DNA of 64,000 nucleotides from Flavobacterium franklandianum (GCF_007097365.1 NZ_VJZR01000004.1:248001-312000), one strand, 5' to 3'; positions 51,541 to 61,975 are shown, counted from the stretch's first letter. Program-made: numbers and translations. Notes: a model not told the origin generated them from the sequence alone.

Positions 51541-54500
51541 ATGATTAATAAATTAACTTCCATTTTATTTTCCACACGGTTGATGGCTATACTCTTCCTG
51601 ACTTTTGCAATTGCAATGGGAGCGGGAACTTTTATAGAAAGTAAATACAATACCGACACAGCTCGAATTTGGGTTTATAATGCCTGGTGGTTCGAGGGAA
51701 TTATGTTGATTTTTATGATCAATTTCATTGGAAACATCAAGCGTTATAATCTATTAAGAAAAGAAAAATGGGCAACTCTTATGCTACATTTGTCTTTTGT
51801 TATTATCATTGCTGGTGCTTTTATCACTCGCTACATTAGTTATGAAGGAATGATGCCAATTCGCGAAGGCAATACCGAAAATGTATTTTATTCAGATAAA
51901 ATGTACCTTTCCGTATATGTTGATGGAGAGTATCAAGGTGGAATGAAACGTAGGGTTTTCGAAAAAACATTATTGCTTTCGCCTGTAACCAATAATAATT
52001 TTTCTATTTCAGACCAATTTGCAGAAACCAAATTTGACGTGGATTATGTCAGCTTCCAGATGGGAGTCAAACAAGTGATTAAACCTGATGCCAAAGGCAG
52101 TTTGCTTTTTAAATTGGTCGAAGCTGGCGAAGGGGGACGTGAAGAACATTTCTTGAAAGAAGGCGAAGTTCAAAACGTTCACAACACCCTTTTTGCCTTA
52201 AATAAATTCACACAAGGTGCCATAAATATAACCATTAACGATAGTATTTCTACGATTCAAACCCCATTTGCTGGCGAGTATATGCGAATGGCCGACAAAT
52301 TGCAAGGCAAAGTAGCCAAAGATATTGTACAACCATTAATGATGCGTTCCTTGTACAGCATTGGCGATATGAGAATTGTGTTTCCAGAGCCAGCCATAAA
52401 AGGAGTTATTGGATATGATGCGACAAATGATTTTAAAGCCAAAGAACATAACGATGCCCTAACAGTCAAATTAACCGCGGATGGTCAAGAAAAAACGATA
52501 ACATTAATTGGAACCAAAGGCTTAGTTGGACAATCTCAAACCGTAAAAATTGGAAAATTAGACTACACTTTTTTCTACGGAAATAAAGTCTATACTTTAC
52601 CTTTTAGCATAAAATTGAATGATTTTATTGCTCAGAAATATCCTGGAACGGAACGTAGTTATTCTTCTTATGAAAGTAAAGTGACTGTTCAAAACAAAAA
52701 TGACGTTTTTGATGCTCGAATCTTTATGAATAATATTTTAGATTATGAAGGCTATCGCTTTTTTCAATCCTCGTTCGACCCAGATGAAATGGGAACGGTA
52801 TTGTCTGTAAGCCACGATTATTGGGGAACTATGATTACTTATTTTGGATATTTTATGTTGTATTTTGCACTAATGGCTATTATGTTTACCAAACATTCTC
52901 GCTTTGCCGATTTAAAAAGAAAACTAGAAGTAGTGAAAACTAAAAAAGCAAAATTTCTAACGCTACTACTTTTATTTTTGAGTTTTGGTGCATTTGCCCA
53001 AAATCATAATTCAGCTCAGTTTTTATCCGAAAAACAATTAGATTCTATTATCGAAAAACGCAAAGTTTCTGAAGAACACGCTGCCAAATTCGGAAGATTA
53101 ATTGTTCAGGATGCTGGTGGTAGAATGAAACCAATAAACACTTTCTCATCTGAATTATTGCGAAAAGTAAGCCATCAAAATACGTACAAAGGAATGAATT
53201 CTGACCAAGTGTTTTTGTCGATGACGCAAGGAGGAAACATTTGGATTCAAGTGCCCCTGATTTATATAAAATCAGGAAATGATAGTATTCGTAAGATTAT
53301 CGGAATCGATGCTGAAAAAAAATACGCTTCGTTTATAGACTTTTTTGATAGTAAGGGAAATTATAAATTGATGCCTTACCTGGATGCAGCCTACAAAGCG
53401 GCCAATCCGAACCAATTTGAAAAGGACTTTATAGAAACCGACAAAAAAGTAAATTTGATGGAATCGGCGCTGAGTGGAACTATCATGAAAATTTTCCCTA
53501 TTCCTAATGATCCCAATAACAAATGGGTTTCCTTTCCTGAATTGACCAATTCGGGGTTAAAAGGAATGGCAGCAACTTATACTCAAAATATTCTTCAAAT
53601 GTATTTTACAGCATTAGAAAAAGCATCCATTTCTAAAGATTACAAAGATGCAGATGGATTATTAGAAAGCATTAACGGTTTCCAAAAGAAATATGGTAGT
53701 AAGGTGTTGCCAAGTGACCAAAAAATCACATCTGAAATCTTGTATAACAAATATGATGTGTTCCAGAAATTACCGTATTGGTATATTTATGCGGCCATTT
53801 TGATGCTCTTATTCACTATTCTAAAAATATTCAAAGAAAGAAAATTTCTCGATTATGCTATTAATACGATGCACATTATCATCGGTTTACTTTTTGGTTT
53901 GCATACGCTCGCATTAATTGCTCGTTGGTACATTTCGGGTCACGCACCTTGGAGTAATGCCTATGAATCTATTATTTATGTAGCGTGGGCAACGATGTTT
54001 TTTGGCTTGGCTTTCGACAGAAAATCCAAACTTACTGTGGCTTCCTCTGCCTTCGTGGCTGCAATGATTTTGACTGCTGCTTATATGAATTGGATAGATC
54101 CAGAAATAGGTAATTTACAACCCGTTTTGAATTCCTATTGGTTAATGATTCACGTGGCAATTATCGTGGCGAGTTACGGACCATTTGCCTTGGGAATGAT
54201 TCTAGGATTGGTTTCTTTACTTCTGATTTTGTTTACCAATGAAAAGAACAAGGAAAAAATGGAATTGAATATCAAAGAAATAAAATACATCAACGAAATG
54301 TCATTGACTATTGGATTGATAATGCTTACGATCGGAAATTTTCTTGGTGGACAATGGGCCAACGAAAGCTGGGGTCGTTACTGGGGTTGGGATCCAAAAG
54401 AAACTTGGGCATTGATTAGTATTATGGTCTATGCTTTTGTGATTCACGCTCGTTTTGTTCCGGCGCTAAGAGGTAAATGGATATTCAGCTTAATGAGTGT

Positions 54501-54687
54501 TTTTGCGTTCTTGTCTATTTTGTTTACTTACTTTGGAGTGAATTTTCACTTGGTTGGATTGCATTCCTACGCCAGTGGCGAAGCACATTCGTTAAACTGG
54601 ATTTGGTATTCAATGGGAGCAATTACACTTATTGGTGCTATTACCTATCCAAAAGCTAGAAAATATTATACGAAGAGAAAATTATAA
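51541..54687 (+). CDS. ccsBA: cytochrome c biogenesis protein CcsBA (ResB-CcsA fusion)
   Basis: A 1048-residue fusion that carries haem across the inner membrane and attaches it to apocytochromes c (system II). The N-terminal half is ResB/CcsB-like: helices near residues 12-32, 44-63, 74-94 and 430-450 around a long periplasmic domain. The C-terminal half is CcsA-like, with the haem-handling WWD region NESWGRYWGWDPKETWAL (about residues 940-957) and flanking conserved histidines (HLVGLHSYASGEAH). It directly serves the three cytochromes c encoded upstream. It is monocistronic, with a bidirectional terminator after it. Confidence 0.96.
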   Translation: MINKLTSILFSTRLMAILFLTFAIAMGAGTFIESKYNTDTARIWVYNAWWFEGIMLIFMINFIGNIKRYNLLRKEKWATLMLHLSFVIIIAGAFITRYISYEGMMPIREGNTENVFYSDKMYLSVYVDGEYQGGMKRRVFEKTLLLSPVTNNNFSISDQFAETKFDVDYVSFQMGVKQVIKPDAKGSLLFKLVEAGEGGREEHFLKEGEVQNVHNTLFALNKFTQGAINITINDSISTIQTPFAGEYMRMADKLQGKVAKDIVQPLMMRSLYSIGDMRIVFPEPAIKGVIGYDATNDFKAKEHNDALTVKLTADGQEKTITLIGTKGLVGQSQTVKIGKLDYTFFYGNKVYTLPFSIKLNDFIAQKYPGTERSYSSYESKVTVQNKNDVFDARIFMNNILDYEGYRFFQSSFDPDEMGTVLSVSHDYWGTMITYFGYFMLYFALMAIMFTKHSRFADLKRKLEVVKTKKAKFLTLLLLFLSFGAFAQNHNSAQFLSEKQLDSIIEKRKVSEEHAAKFGRLIVQDAGGRMKPINTFSSELLRKVSHQNTYKGMNSDQVFLSMTQGGNIWIQVPLIYIKSGNDSIRKIIGIDAEKKYASFIDFFDSKGNYKLMPYLDAAYKAANPNQFEKDFIETDKKVNLMESALSGTIMKIFPIPNDPNNKWVSFPELTNSGLKGMAATYTQNILQMYFTALEKASISKDYKDADGLLESINGFQKKYGSKVLPSDQKITSEILYNKYDVFQKLPYWYIYAAILMLLFTILKIFKERKFLDYAINTMHIIIGLLFGLHTLALIARWYISGHAPWSNAYESIIYVAWATMFFGLAFDRKSKLTVASSAFVAAMILTAAYMNWIDPEIGNLQPVLNSYWLMIHVAIIVASYGPFALGMILGLVSLLLILFTNEKNKEKMELNIKEIKYINEMSLTIGLIMLTIGNFLGGQWANESWGRYWGWDPKETWALISIMVYAFVIHARFVPALRGKWIFSLMSVFAFLSILFTYFGVNFHLVGLHSYASGEAHSLNWIWYSMGAITLIGAITYPKARKYYTKRKL

Positions 54688-54690
54688 ATT

Positions 54691-54732
54691 CCATAAAAAA
54701 GGTTCAACTTAATGTTGGACCTTTTTTTATGG
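54691..54732. terminator. bidirectional terminator between convergent genes
   Basis: Near-perfect palindrome ccataaaaaaggttcaac / gttggacctttttttatgg with a short loop. It ends ccsBA and overlaps the stop codon of the AraC-type gene. Confidence 0.9.
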
Positions 54733-55932
54733 AATTTCATTTTGTTGGGCAATGTGTTTTTGTGGTGAATTCCCAGTTATGTTTTTAAAACTCGTGAAAA
54801 AAGGATTGTAGGAGGCAAATCCAACTTCTTTTGCTAAGGTATCCAGAGTATTCGTTTTTAAATAATTGGATTCAATTAGTCGAATGGAATGATGAATTCG
54901 AATTTTCTTTTTATAATCCGAAAACGAGATTTTCGAATGGTATTTAAAAAGATAATTTAAATTGCTCTTTGGGATGTTTAGTTTTACTGCTAAATCGGAA
55001 ATTGAAAATCTTGAATCCTTGAAGAATTCAAATTCTTTGGATACTTTCTCAATTTGAACAATATATTGCACAATATTTTTGTCTATTTTTTCTTTTAGTT
55101 TGCGGTCTTGAAGATTAATGAAGTCTTTATTAATTTCAACAATCCAATCGGATTCCATTACCTTAATAGGTTTTTTTTCTTCCTTTAGAGTATTATTAAA
55201 AATCGGATAACCATAGAGTATTTCTGGAGATATTAGAATTTTAATAAAAGTGGATATCCAGACAATGGCACCGATCCACTGAAAACGTTCGCCTGCAATA
55301 AAACCGTGATGATTATTGTCGTCTAGAAAAAGAGCCGTAAAAAGTTTTAAAGAATTGATTATTAATAGTGAAAATAATAAAATAGTCCAGTATTTAATTA
55401 ATCTATTGTGTTTATTTACGACTTGGGATACTTCTCTTTTTGCCCATATATTTTTGTTAAGCATATCGTAAGCCAAAAAACAGTAGACTATATTGTAAAG
55501 AAACAAGACGGAGTAAGACGAAAAATAAAAGGCGTTAGTTAGAAAATTATAGGTACTGACGATGGATATATTTAATGCCAAAAAAACTACGGGAAATATA
55601 AAATGGGCTAGGTCTGATTTTAAGAATAGCTTCTCGTCGGCAATCAAATTTTTAAAACACAAATAAAAACTCGGAATAATCAGTATTAAAAATTTACTGT
55701 AATTAACATAATAATCTTGTAGAAAACCTAAATAGCCAAAAGGGAAAATACCAAATAATAAAAAACGAATTGCAATTAAAAGAAAAATAAAGATTAAATA
55801 GCGGTTCATCATTCTATTAATAATATAGTTTGACATTGTAATAATTACAGTCAAAAACCCAAATAATCCAGTAATGATGAAAAGTAAATTAATAATCAAG
55901 GGTTGTGTTTTTTGAAAGAAATTAAAAAACAA
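54727..55932 (-). CDS. membrane-bound AraC-family regulator
   Basis: A 401-residue protein with about seven or eight hydrophobic helices in residues 10-235, then a linker, and a C-terminal AraC-type double helix-turn-helix (about residues 300-395). In the first HTH, FSISDLAVKLNIPKSNLNYL is visible, and in the second LDTLAKEVGFASYNPFFTSF. Such membrane-tethered AraC proteins are frequent in Bacteroidota and presumably sense a small molecule in the membrane. The target is unknown; it stands divergent from the surface-protein cluster starting at 56215, which is a plausible target. Confidence 0.88.
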   Translation of the reverse strand: MFFNFFQKTQPLIINLLFIITGLFGFLTVIITMSNYIINRMMNRYLIFIFLLIAIRFLLFGIFPFGYLGFLQDYYVNYSKFLILIIPSFYLCFKNLIADEKLFLKSDLAHFIFPVVFLALNISIVSTYNFLTNAFYFSSYSVLFLYNIVYCFLAYDMLNKNIWAKREVSQVVNKHNRLIKYWTILLFSLLIINSLKLFTALFLDDNNHHGFIAGERFQWIGAIVWISTFIKILISPEILYGYPIFNNTLKEEKKPIKVMESDWIVEINKDFINLQDRKLKEKIDKNIVQYIVQIEKVSKEFEFFKDSRFSISDLAVKLNIPKSNLNYLFKYHSKISFSDYKKKIRIHHSIRLIESNYLKTNTLDTLAKEVGFASYNPFFTSFKNITGNSPQKHIAQQNEIP

Positions 55933-56214
55933 TTCTCAGCAAAGTTTTCCAGAGCACAAAAATATAGATATATATGTTAGTAATTCAATCTGTTTAGGTT
56001 CAAAAAATTTGGAAATTAACTAATTTGTTTGAGTATCAATAGTAGAATAATTCTTTTTCCTATTCTTAAAATTGATTTTAGGGTGCTATTTCAAGATTTA
56101 ATAGTTACTAAAAACTTAAAAAATCTTACTATTTTAACTGTTTTGTGTAGTTTGTCGGACTTAATGATTCAATTATCTATTTTTTAGCTTAATATTGTTG
56201 AAAACTAGAGTCCT
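55933..56214. other. intergenic region between divergent genes, no gene seen
   Basis: This 282-base AT-rich stretch separates the AraC-type regulator and the surface cluster. I see no open frame, strong hairpin or clear TAnnTTTG element; it should contain both promoters. Confidence 0.5.
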
Positions 56215-56697
56215 ATGAAATATTTACTTTTACTTTTCAGTATAACTTTTCAAGGTCAAGTCCTCCACCATCAAATGCTTTCTTCCCAAGGAATTTCCAC
56301 AAAAACACCCGATGGCTTTTTAATAAGACAAACTGTAGGCCAACAAAGTTTGACGGGAACTTCCACAAATAAGGAGTATGTTGTAATGCAAGGATTTCAG
56401 CAAAGTATGTGGGGTAAATATATTGCCTCAAATAATGTTGATGCTTTCCAAGGGATTACAACCACAACCTATCCGAACCCTTTTACCCAAACTATCAATT
56501 TTCAGTTTTCAAGGCCAGTCACTGATATGATATCCATTTCAATTTTTGATTTTTTGGGAAGGTTGATTTTTCAAAAAAATACAAAATCGGTCAACGATAT
56601 CCTGACCATCGATTTGATGGGATTACCCACTTCAGAATACCTAATACATCTAAAAACCAACAGCCTCAATTATTATACTAAAATTATCAAAAAATGA
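56215..56697 (+). CDS. small T9SS type A sorting-domain protein
   Basis: A 160-residue secreted protein. After a short hydrophobic N-terminus, residues 15-75 include the Bacteroidota text RQTVGQQSL and YVVMQGFQQSMW. The C-terminal 80 residues form a type A type IX sorting domain: TTYPNPFTQTINFQFS, FDFLGRLIFQKN, and the final LKTNSLNYYTKIIKK. Little more than the sorting domain is present, so it is probably an anchor or an accessory surface protein. Its stop overlaps the start of the next gene. Confidence 0.85.
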   Translation: MKYLLLLFSITFQGQVLHHQMLSSQGISTKTPDGFLIRQTVGQQSLTGTSTNKEYVVMQGFQQSMWGKYIASNNVDAFQGITTTTYPNPFTQTINFQFSRPVTDMISISIFDFLGRLIFQKNTKSVNDILTIDLMGLPTSEYLIHLKTNSLNYYTKIIKK

Positions 56698-57314
56698 TAA
56701 AAAACTACCTACTAATTGCCTTTCTCGCCGTTTCCTTCCAATTGTTTTCCCAAGAGACCTATTTTTTGGTGGGGAATAATTTTACCAAATATGTTTTTAA
56801 AAGCTCAGAAGGAGTGATGACCACTCAACTTCAAAGCGGCACCGGTTCAGCCTTTGAAATGGGATATTCATTTCCTGTCAAGAACGAAAAAATCTATTAT
56901 TCGATAGGCCTAACTTTGAACGACTACAACGCTGTGGCGGGTTCCCAGTCTGAAAGTTATCAGTGGGAAACAAAATATATTGGAGCCCAAAATGCGGTAA
57001 GTTATAATTTTACTCTTTCAAATAATTTTCAATTGGCTGTAAAAGGGGGAGTAAATCTTTCGACACTACTTTACGGTAAGCAAAACATCAATGGAGCTGT
57101 GTATGATTTGAAGGGACAAGATGAATTTTCGGGGCTATTCCTTTCGCCTTTTGCTGGGATTCAAACCAGATATCGATTGAATGACTTGGGTTATTTAAGT
57201 CTTGGATATACATTTTCTAAAAGTCTAAATCCATTCAACACTTCCGAAGAAAAATTATCATTTAATACAAATCAAATTCTGTTCGGTATCCATTTTAACA
57301 TCAATGAAAATTAA
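56694..57314 (+). CDS. outer-membrane beta-barrel protein
   Basis: A 206-residue protein with a signal peptide (MIKNYLLIAFLAVSFQLFSQ) and about eight alternating amphipathic strands (YSIGLTLNDYNAVAG, AVSYNFTLSNNFQLAVKGGV, FAGIQTRYRLNDLGYLSLGY), ending NQILFGIHFNINEN. This is the OmpW/porin-like small barrel pattern. It overlaps the sorting-domain gene by 4 bases and is followed 2 bases later by the fibre-like gene, so it may help export or anchor that product. Confidence 0.8.
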   Translation: MIKNYLLIAFLAVSFQLFSQETYFLVGNNFTKYVFKSSEGVMTTQLQSGTGSAFEMGYSFPVKNEKIYYSIGLTLNDYNAVAGSQSESYQWETKYIGAQNAVSYNFTLSNNFQLAVKGGVNLSTLLYGKQNINGAVYDLKGQDEFSGLFLSPFAGIQTRYRLNDLGYLSLGYTFSKSLNPFNTSEEKLSFNTNQILFGIHFNINEN

Positions 57315-57316
57315 TT

Positions 57317-60300
57317 ATGAAAAAGATAACTTTACTTTTACTTTTATTGGTTTCATCGGCAATTTATTCCCAGAAAAACGGGATTACTTATCAAGCAATT
57401 ATTTTTAATCCTAATGGTGAAAAAGTACCGGGAGTAAACAACACCAATGCTTCATTGGCAAATAAAAATATTTGTTTGCAATTCACGATTGTCGATACTA
57501 CTTCAAAGACGGAATACCAAGAAACCATCAATACAACAACGGACGAATTTGGAATGGTAAATACCATTATTGGTTCTGGAAATCAATCGGCGGGTTATGC
57601 CTTATCTTTTTCAGATATATATTGGGGGGGCAATCAAAAAAGCCTGAAAGTGGCATTGGACATAAATGGGAAATGCTCCAATTTTGTTGAAATTAGCAAC
57701 CAACTTTTTACTTCGGTACCTTCGGCTTTTTCTGCTCAAAATGCTGAAAACGTTACAGGTGTCGTGCCAATTGAAAGCGGTGGTACTAATGCCATTACAG
57801 TTCTTGGGGCAAAGAAAAATTTGGCCCTTGAAAATGTTGACAATACAAATGATTTGAATAAACCAATTGGCTTGGCAGCCCAAACTGCATTAAACCTGAA
57901 AGAGGATGCTGTAAATAAAAGTGTTAATGTTGCGACTGATGGAACTTCTAATTTCAAGTATCCTACGGTAAAAGCAGTAAAAACTTATGTGGATGCAAGC
58001 GAATCATTCAGTTCGTCTGGATTAACCACAGAAATCAACAGAGCCAAAGCCGCCGAAGGAGTTTTGACCGTAAGTATCACAACCGAAGCTAGCACAAGAG
58101 GAACAGCCGACGCAACTTTGACTACCAATTTGGCAGCAGAAATAGTAAGAGCCACAGCAGCAGAAACAGCTAACACGAATGCAATTTCATCGGAAGCTAC
58201 AACAGCAAGAACAGCCGAATTGGCAAATGCCAATGAGATAGCTTCTAATACTAATGCAATAACTACAGAAACAATAAGAGCAACTACAGTAGAAACTGCA
58301 CTTAATTCCTCCTTAAATTTAAAAGTTGACAAGGAAGCGGGTAAAGGTTTGTCTACAAATGACTACACCACTGCCGAGCAAATAAAACTTTCGAATCAAT
58401 CGGGAACAAATACAGGCGATCAGGATTTGAGTGCATTGGCAACAACCTCGGCAATAGCAACGGCCTTAAATTTGAAAGTGGACAAAGTATCGGGAAAAGA
58501 ACTGTCGACAAATGATTTTACAAATACAGAAAAAACAAAATTAGCTGCGATAATAGGAACAAATACAGGCGATCAAGATTTGAGTAGTTTTGCTACAACT
58601 ACAGCTTTAAATTTGAAAGCTAATTTAGCTTCGCCTATATTCACAGGAACTGTTTCTGGAATCGATAAAACTATGGTTGGATTGAGCAATATAGATAATA
58701 CCAGCGACGCGAATAAACCAGTCTCGACAGATACACAAACAGCATTAAATTCAAAAGCTTCGAATGCAGATTTAGATTTAAAAGCGCCTTTGGCATCCCC
58801 AACATTCACCGGAACGGTAACGGGTGTCACAGCGACAATGGTTGGATTGAGCAATGTGGATAATACTAGTGATGTGAACAAACCTGTTTCAGTAGAGATG
58901 CAAACGGCTTTAGATTTAAAAGCGCCATTGAATTCACCAACTTTCACCGGAATACCTTCATTACCAACAAGTACAGTTGCTGTTACACAAATAAACGGTG
59001 ATAATTCTTCAGCTTTAGCCACTACGCAATTTGTTAGCAATGCTCTAAATTCTGCCATAGCAGGAAATTTTGTAGACTTGACTAACGATCAAACAATTGG
59101 TGGTATTAAAACGTTCACTGCTGATGCAATTATTAATGGCATAACTGTAGGAAGGGGTAAATTCAATGAAAATTCTAATACTGCTGTCGGTCTAGGACCG
59201 TTAGAATTCAATGAAGGTTATGCAAACACAGGTATTGGCCGAGCAGCAGTAGCAGCAAATATTAATGGCAATGGAAATACAGGTGTTGGATATACTGCAT
59301 TGGTAAATAATATGAGTGGCAATGATAATGTAGCTATAGGAAGCCAAGCATTAGATACAAATATTTCTGGCTCTCAAAATATAGCTATCGGTCAAAATGC
59401 AGATGTTAGTATTGATGGCATTTCTAATGCTGTGGCTCTGGGGTCAAATGCTATTGTTACAGAATCGAACACCATACAATTAGGAAATACAAGTATTACT
59501 AATGTCCAAACTAGCGGTACTTTAACTGCCGGCGCTGTAATTTATCCCAATACAGATGGCACAGCTAATCAAGTTTTACAAACTGACGGTAGTGGCAACT
59601 TAAATTGGGTCAGTCCAACCGTAAGTGGTGTTGTACCTATTGCAAATGGCGGTACCGGCTCTGCTACTCAAATTTTTGTTGATTTAACTAACGATCAAAC
59701 CATTGCTGGAACTAAAATTTTTAGTTCCGATTTGAATATAAATAGTATAACAGTAGGCCGAGGTACAGGTAGCGTTGGAAGTAATACCGCCATCGGATTG
59801 AGTTCTCTTTTCTCCAACACCACAGGCAGCAACAACACCGCCAATGGCACTGCTGCCCTTTACTCCAACACCACAGGAAACTACAACACCGCCAGTGGAA
59901 GTGTTGCGCTTTATTCTAACATTATAGGATCCTATAACACCGCCAGCGGACAGCAAGCCCTTCAAAAAAACACTACAGGATCCCAAAACACCGCCAGCGG
60001 AATGCAAGCCCTTCAAAATAACACGACAGGATCCTCAAACACCGCCAGCGGAATGCAAGCTCTTCCAAATAACACCACTGGAAACAGCAACACCGCCTTA
60101 GGTCTTCTTTCCCTTTTTACCAACACCACAGGTAACAACAACACCGCCTTAGGTTACAATACAGGTAGAGGGATAACAACGGGTTCAGGCAACACTATCC
60201 TTGGAGCTGAGGTAACAGGTTTAGCCGAAGGGCTTACCAACAATATTATTTTAGCAAACAGTGTAGGGGATATAAAGGCACAAAATGATGGAACAAACTG

Positions 60301-61927
60301 GACCATGCAAGGAAAAGTTAACGCCACCGAATTTGTGGGTGCATTAACCGGTAATGCAACAACTGCCACTAATGTATCTGGCACCGTAGCTCTGGCTAAC
60401 GGCGGTACAGGTGCTACCACTAAAACAGCAGCTTTTAACGCTTTATCGCCTATGACAGCAGCAGGTGATTTAATTTATGGCGAAGCTTCAGGAGCTGGAA
60501 CACGATTGCCTGTAGGTACAGATACACAAGTATTAACTTTAGCAAGTGGCGTACCTACTTGGGCAAACCCTTCTTCTGGAGGCTCTTTTGTGGATTTGTC
60601 AACTAATCAAAACATAGAAGGCGTTAAAACTTTCAGTGCCGATGCAATAGTGAACGGGGTAATTATAGGTCGAGGAGCGGGTAACATAATATCAAATACA
60701 GCCAATGGTGCAAATGCTTTGATGAGTAACACAACAGGTTATGCAAATACAGCCAATGGTAAACAGGCTCTCCAAAACAATATAACAGGTAGTTTTAATA
60801 CTGCAAGTGGTGCAGAAGCCTTAACAACAAATACTACAGGCGATAATAATACTGCCAATGGGGCAGGGGCTTTATTAAATAATATTTCAGGAAATAACAA
60901 TACGGCGATCGGCTCAAGTGCTCTTTATTACAACACTACAGGGAATTCTAATACTGCAAATGGAGATGGGGCATTAGCTAATAACGCAGACGGAAATGAT
61001 AATACGGCAAATGGACGTGGCTCATTATATCGTAATTCATCAGGAGGTAATAATACGGCGGTTGGAAAATCTTCTTTGTATAATAATACTACGGGTGCTG
61101 ACAATACCGCTGTTGGTAGCGAAGCTCTTAATATGAATACAACAGGAACAGAAAATACCGCAAATGGGCGATATTCTCTTTTTTACAATGAAAGCGGAAG
61201 TCGTAACACCGCAACCGGAACTAACGCATTATCTAAAAACACAAGTGGTGAAGGAAACACAAGCATTGGTGCCTATGCTTTGAGGCTAAATAATGTTGGA
61301 TATGGAAACACTGCGACTGGATTGAATTCATTATATACCAATTCATCTGGTTATGAAAATACTGGTGGTGGTAGTGAAGCACTTTATTCAAATACCACAG
61401 GATTTCAAAATACCGCAAACGGATTTTATTCATTGGCTTCAAACACCACTGGAAGCCAAAATACTGGTATAGGTTATGGCGCAAATGTTTCAGCAGGTAA
61501 TTTAACAAATGCTACAGCAATTGGTAATGGATCAATTGTTGGCGCTAGTAATACTATTCAATTAGGAAACACTTCGGTTACCAACGTAAATACTAGCGGT
61601 TCCATTACTGCAAATGCAGAAATTAGTTCAGAAATAACATCAGGTTTTACTATTGATAGTTCTAATGCGGAACAGTTTAAAGGTAAAGTATTGATTTGTA
61701 ATCCAAGTAATGAAATTACAATTACTTTCAGCAACGATTTACCATTAGGATTCAATTGTATGGTACTCCAAAAAAGTAGTGATGCCAATAAAATTAATTT
61801 TGTTGGAGGTTCTGGAGTAAGTATGAAAAACAGAAATAACTTTACTGCTACAGCAGGGAATTATGCTATTGCCACTATTGTAAATATTGGTGGAAGTATA
61901 ATCGTTACTGCTGGAGATATGCAATAA
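57317..61927 (+). CDS. 1536-residue fibre-like surface protein with 17-residue head repeats
   Basis: The signal peptide (LLLLLLVSSAIYSQ) and a globular N-terminal domain (to about 150) are followed by an Ala/Thr-rich coiled-coil-like stalk (about 210-340). Next come phage-tail-fibre type repeats (KVDKEAGKGLSTNDYTTAEQ; ATMVGLSNVDNTSDVNKPVS; LASPTFTGTVTG), about 340-600. Three blocks of head-like repeats follow (about 610-735, 815-980, 1110-1420), mostly 17 residues long with the form NTAxGxxALxxNTTGxx. A small beta C-terminal domain ends the chain. No YadA membrane anchor, Peptidase_S74 chaperone or type IX sorting domain is visible. The product probably forms a trimeric elongated fibre; assembly and exit are unknown. 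Confidence 0.8.
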   Translation: MKKITLLLLLLVSSAIYSQKNGITYQAIIFNPNGEKVPGVNNTNASLANKNICLQFTIVDTTSKTEYQETINTTTDEFGMVNTIIGSGNQSAGYALSFSDIYWGGNQKSLKVALDINGKCSNFVEISNQLFTSVPSAFSAQNAENVTGVVPIESGGTNAITVLGAKKNLALENVDNTNDLNKPIGLAAQTALNLKEDAVNKSVNVATDGTSNFKYPTVKAVKTYVDASESFSSSGLTTEINRAKAAEGVLTVSITTEASTRGTADATLTTNLAAEIVRATAAETANTNAISSEATTARTAELANANEIASNTNAITTETIRATTVETALNSSLNLKVDKEAGKGLSTNDYTTAEQIKLSNQSGTNTGDQDLSALATTSAIATALNLKVDKVSGKELSTNDFTNTEKTKLAAIIGTNTGDQDLSSFATTTALNLKANLASPIFTGTVSGIDKTMVGLSNIDNTSDANKPVSTDTQTALNSKASNADLDLKAPLASPTFTGTVTGVTATMVGLSNVDNTSDVNKPVSVEMQTALDLKAPLNSPTFTGIPSLPTSTVAVTQINGDNSSALATTQFVSNALNSAIAGNFVDLTNDQTIGGIKTFTADAIINGITVGRGKFNENSNTAVGLGPLEFNEGYANTGIGRAAVAANINGNGNTGVGYTALVNNMSGNDNVAIGSQALDTNISGSQNIAIGQNADVSIDGISNAVALGSNAIVTESNTIQLGNTSITNVQTSGTLTAGAVIYPNTDGTANQVLQTDGSGNLNWVSPTVSGVVPIANGGTGSATQIFVDLTNDQTIAGTKIFSSDLNINSITVGRGTGSVGSNTAIGLSSLFSNTTGSNNTANGTAALYSNTTGNYNTASGSVALYSNIIGSYNTASGQQALQKNTTGSQNTASGMQALQNNTTGSSNTASGMQALPNNTTGNSNTALGLLSLFTNTTGNNNTALGYNTGRGITTGSGNTILGAEVTGLAEGLTNNIILANSVGDIKAQNDGTNWTMQGKVNATEFVGALTGNATTATNVSGTVALANGGTGATTKTAAFNALSPMTAAGDLIYGEASGAGTRLPVGTDTQVLTLASGVPTWANPSSGGSFVDLSTNQNIEGVKTFSADAIVNGVIIGRGAGNIISNTANGANALMSNTTGYANTANGKQALQNNITGSFNTASGAEALTTNTTGDNNTANGAGALLNNISGNNNTAIGSSALYYNTTGNSNTANGDGALANNADGNDNTANGRGSLYRNSSGGNNTAVGKSSLYNNTTGADNTAVGSEALNMNTTGTENTANGRYSLFYNESGSRNTATGTNALSKNTSGEGNTSIGAYALRLNNVGYGNTATGLNSLYTNSSGYENTGGGSEALYSNTTGFQNTANGFYSLASNTTGSQNTGIGYGANVSAGNLTNATAIGNGSIVGASNTIQLGNTSVTNVNTSGSITANAEISSEITSGFTIDSSNAEQFKGKVLICNPSNEITITFSNDLPLGFNCMVLQKSSDANKINFVGGSGVSMKNRNNFTATAGNYAIATIVNIGGSIIVTAGDMQ
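59790..60160 (+). repeat. 51-base near-identical tandem repeats inside the fibre gene
   Basis: Units beginning caccgccagcgg recur at 59939, 59990 and 60041, exactly 51 bases apart, with further units on both sides. They are much richer in C and G and more alike than the 51-base units in 60690-61470, which encode the same protein motif in AT-rich codons. Confidence 0.85.
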
Positions 61928-61975
61928 ATAAAATAAATTTAAAAAGAATAACACACCCAATAAATCAATACTAAA

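Noticed and set aside
59790-61470. Possible CRISPR array from 51-base periodicity
   Set aside because: The repeats are in frame within a long coding sequence and encode a 17-residue protein repeat.
57317-61927. Phage tail fibre or prophage remnant
   Set aside because: Tail-fibre-like motifs occur, but there is a signal peptide, and no capsid, tail, lysis or integrase gene nearby.
57317-61927. Type Vc trimeric autotransporter (YadA family)
   Set aside because: Head-like repeats are present, but the C-terminal membrane anchor is absent.
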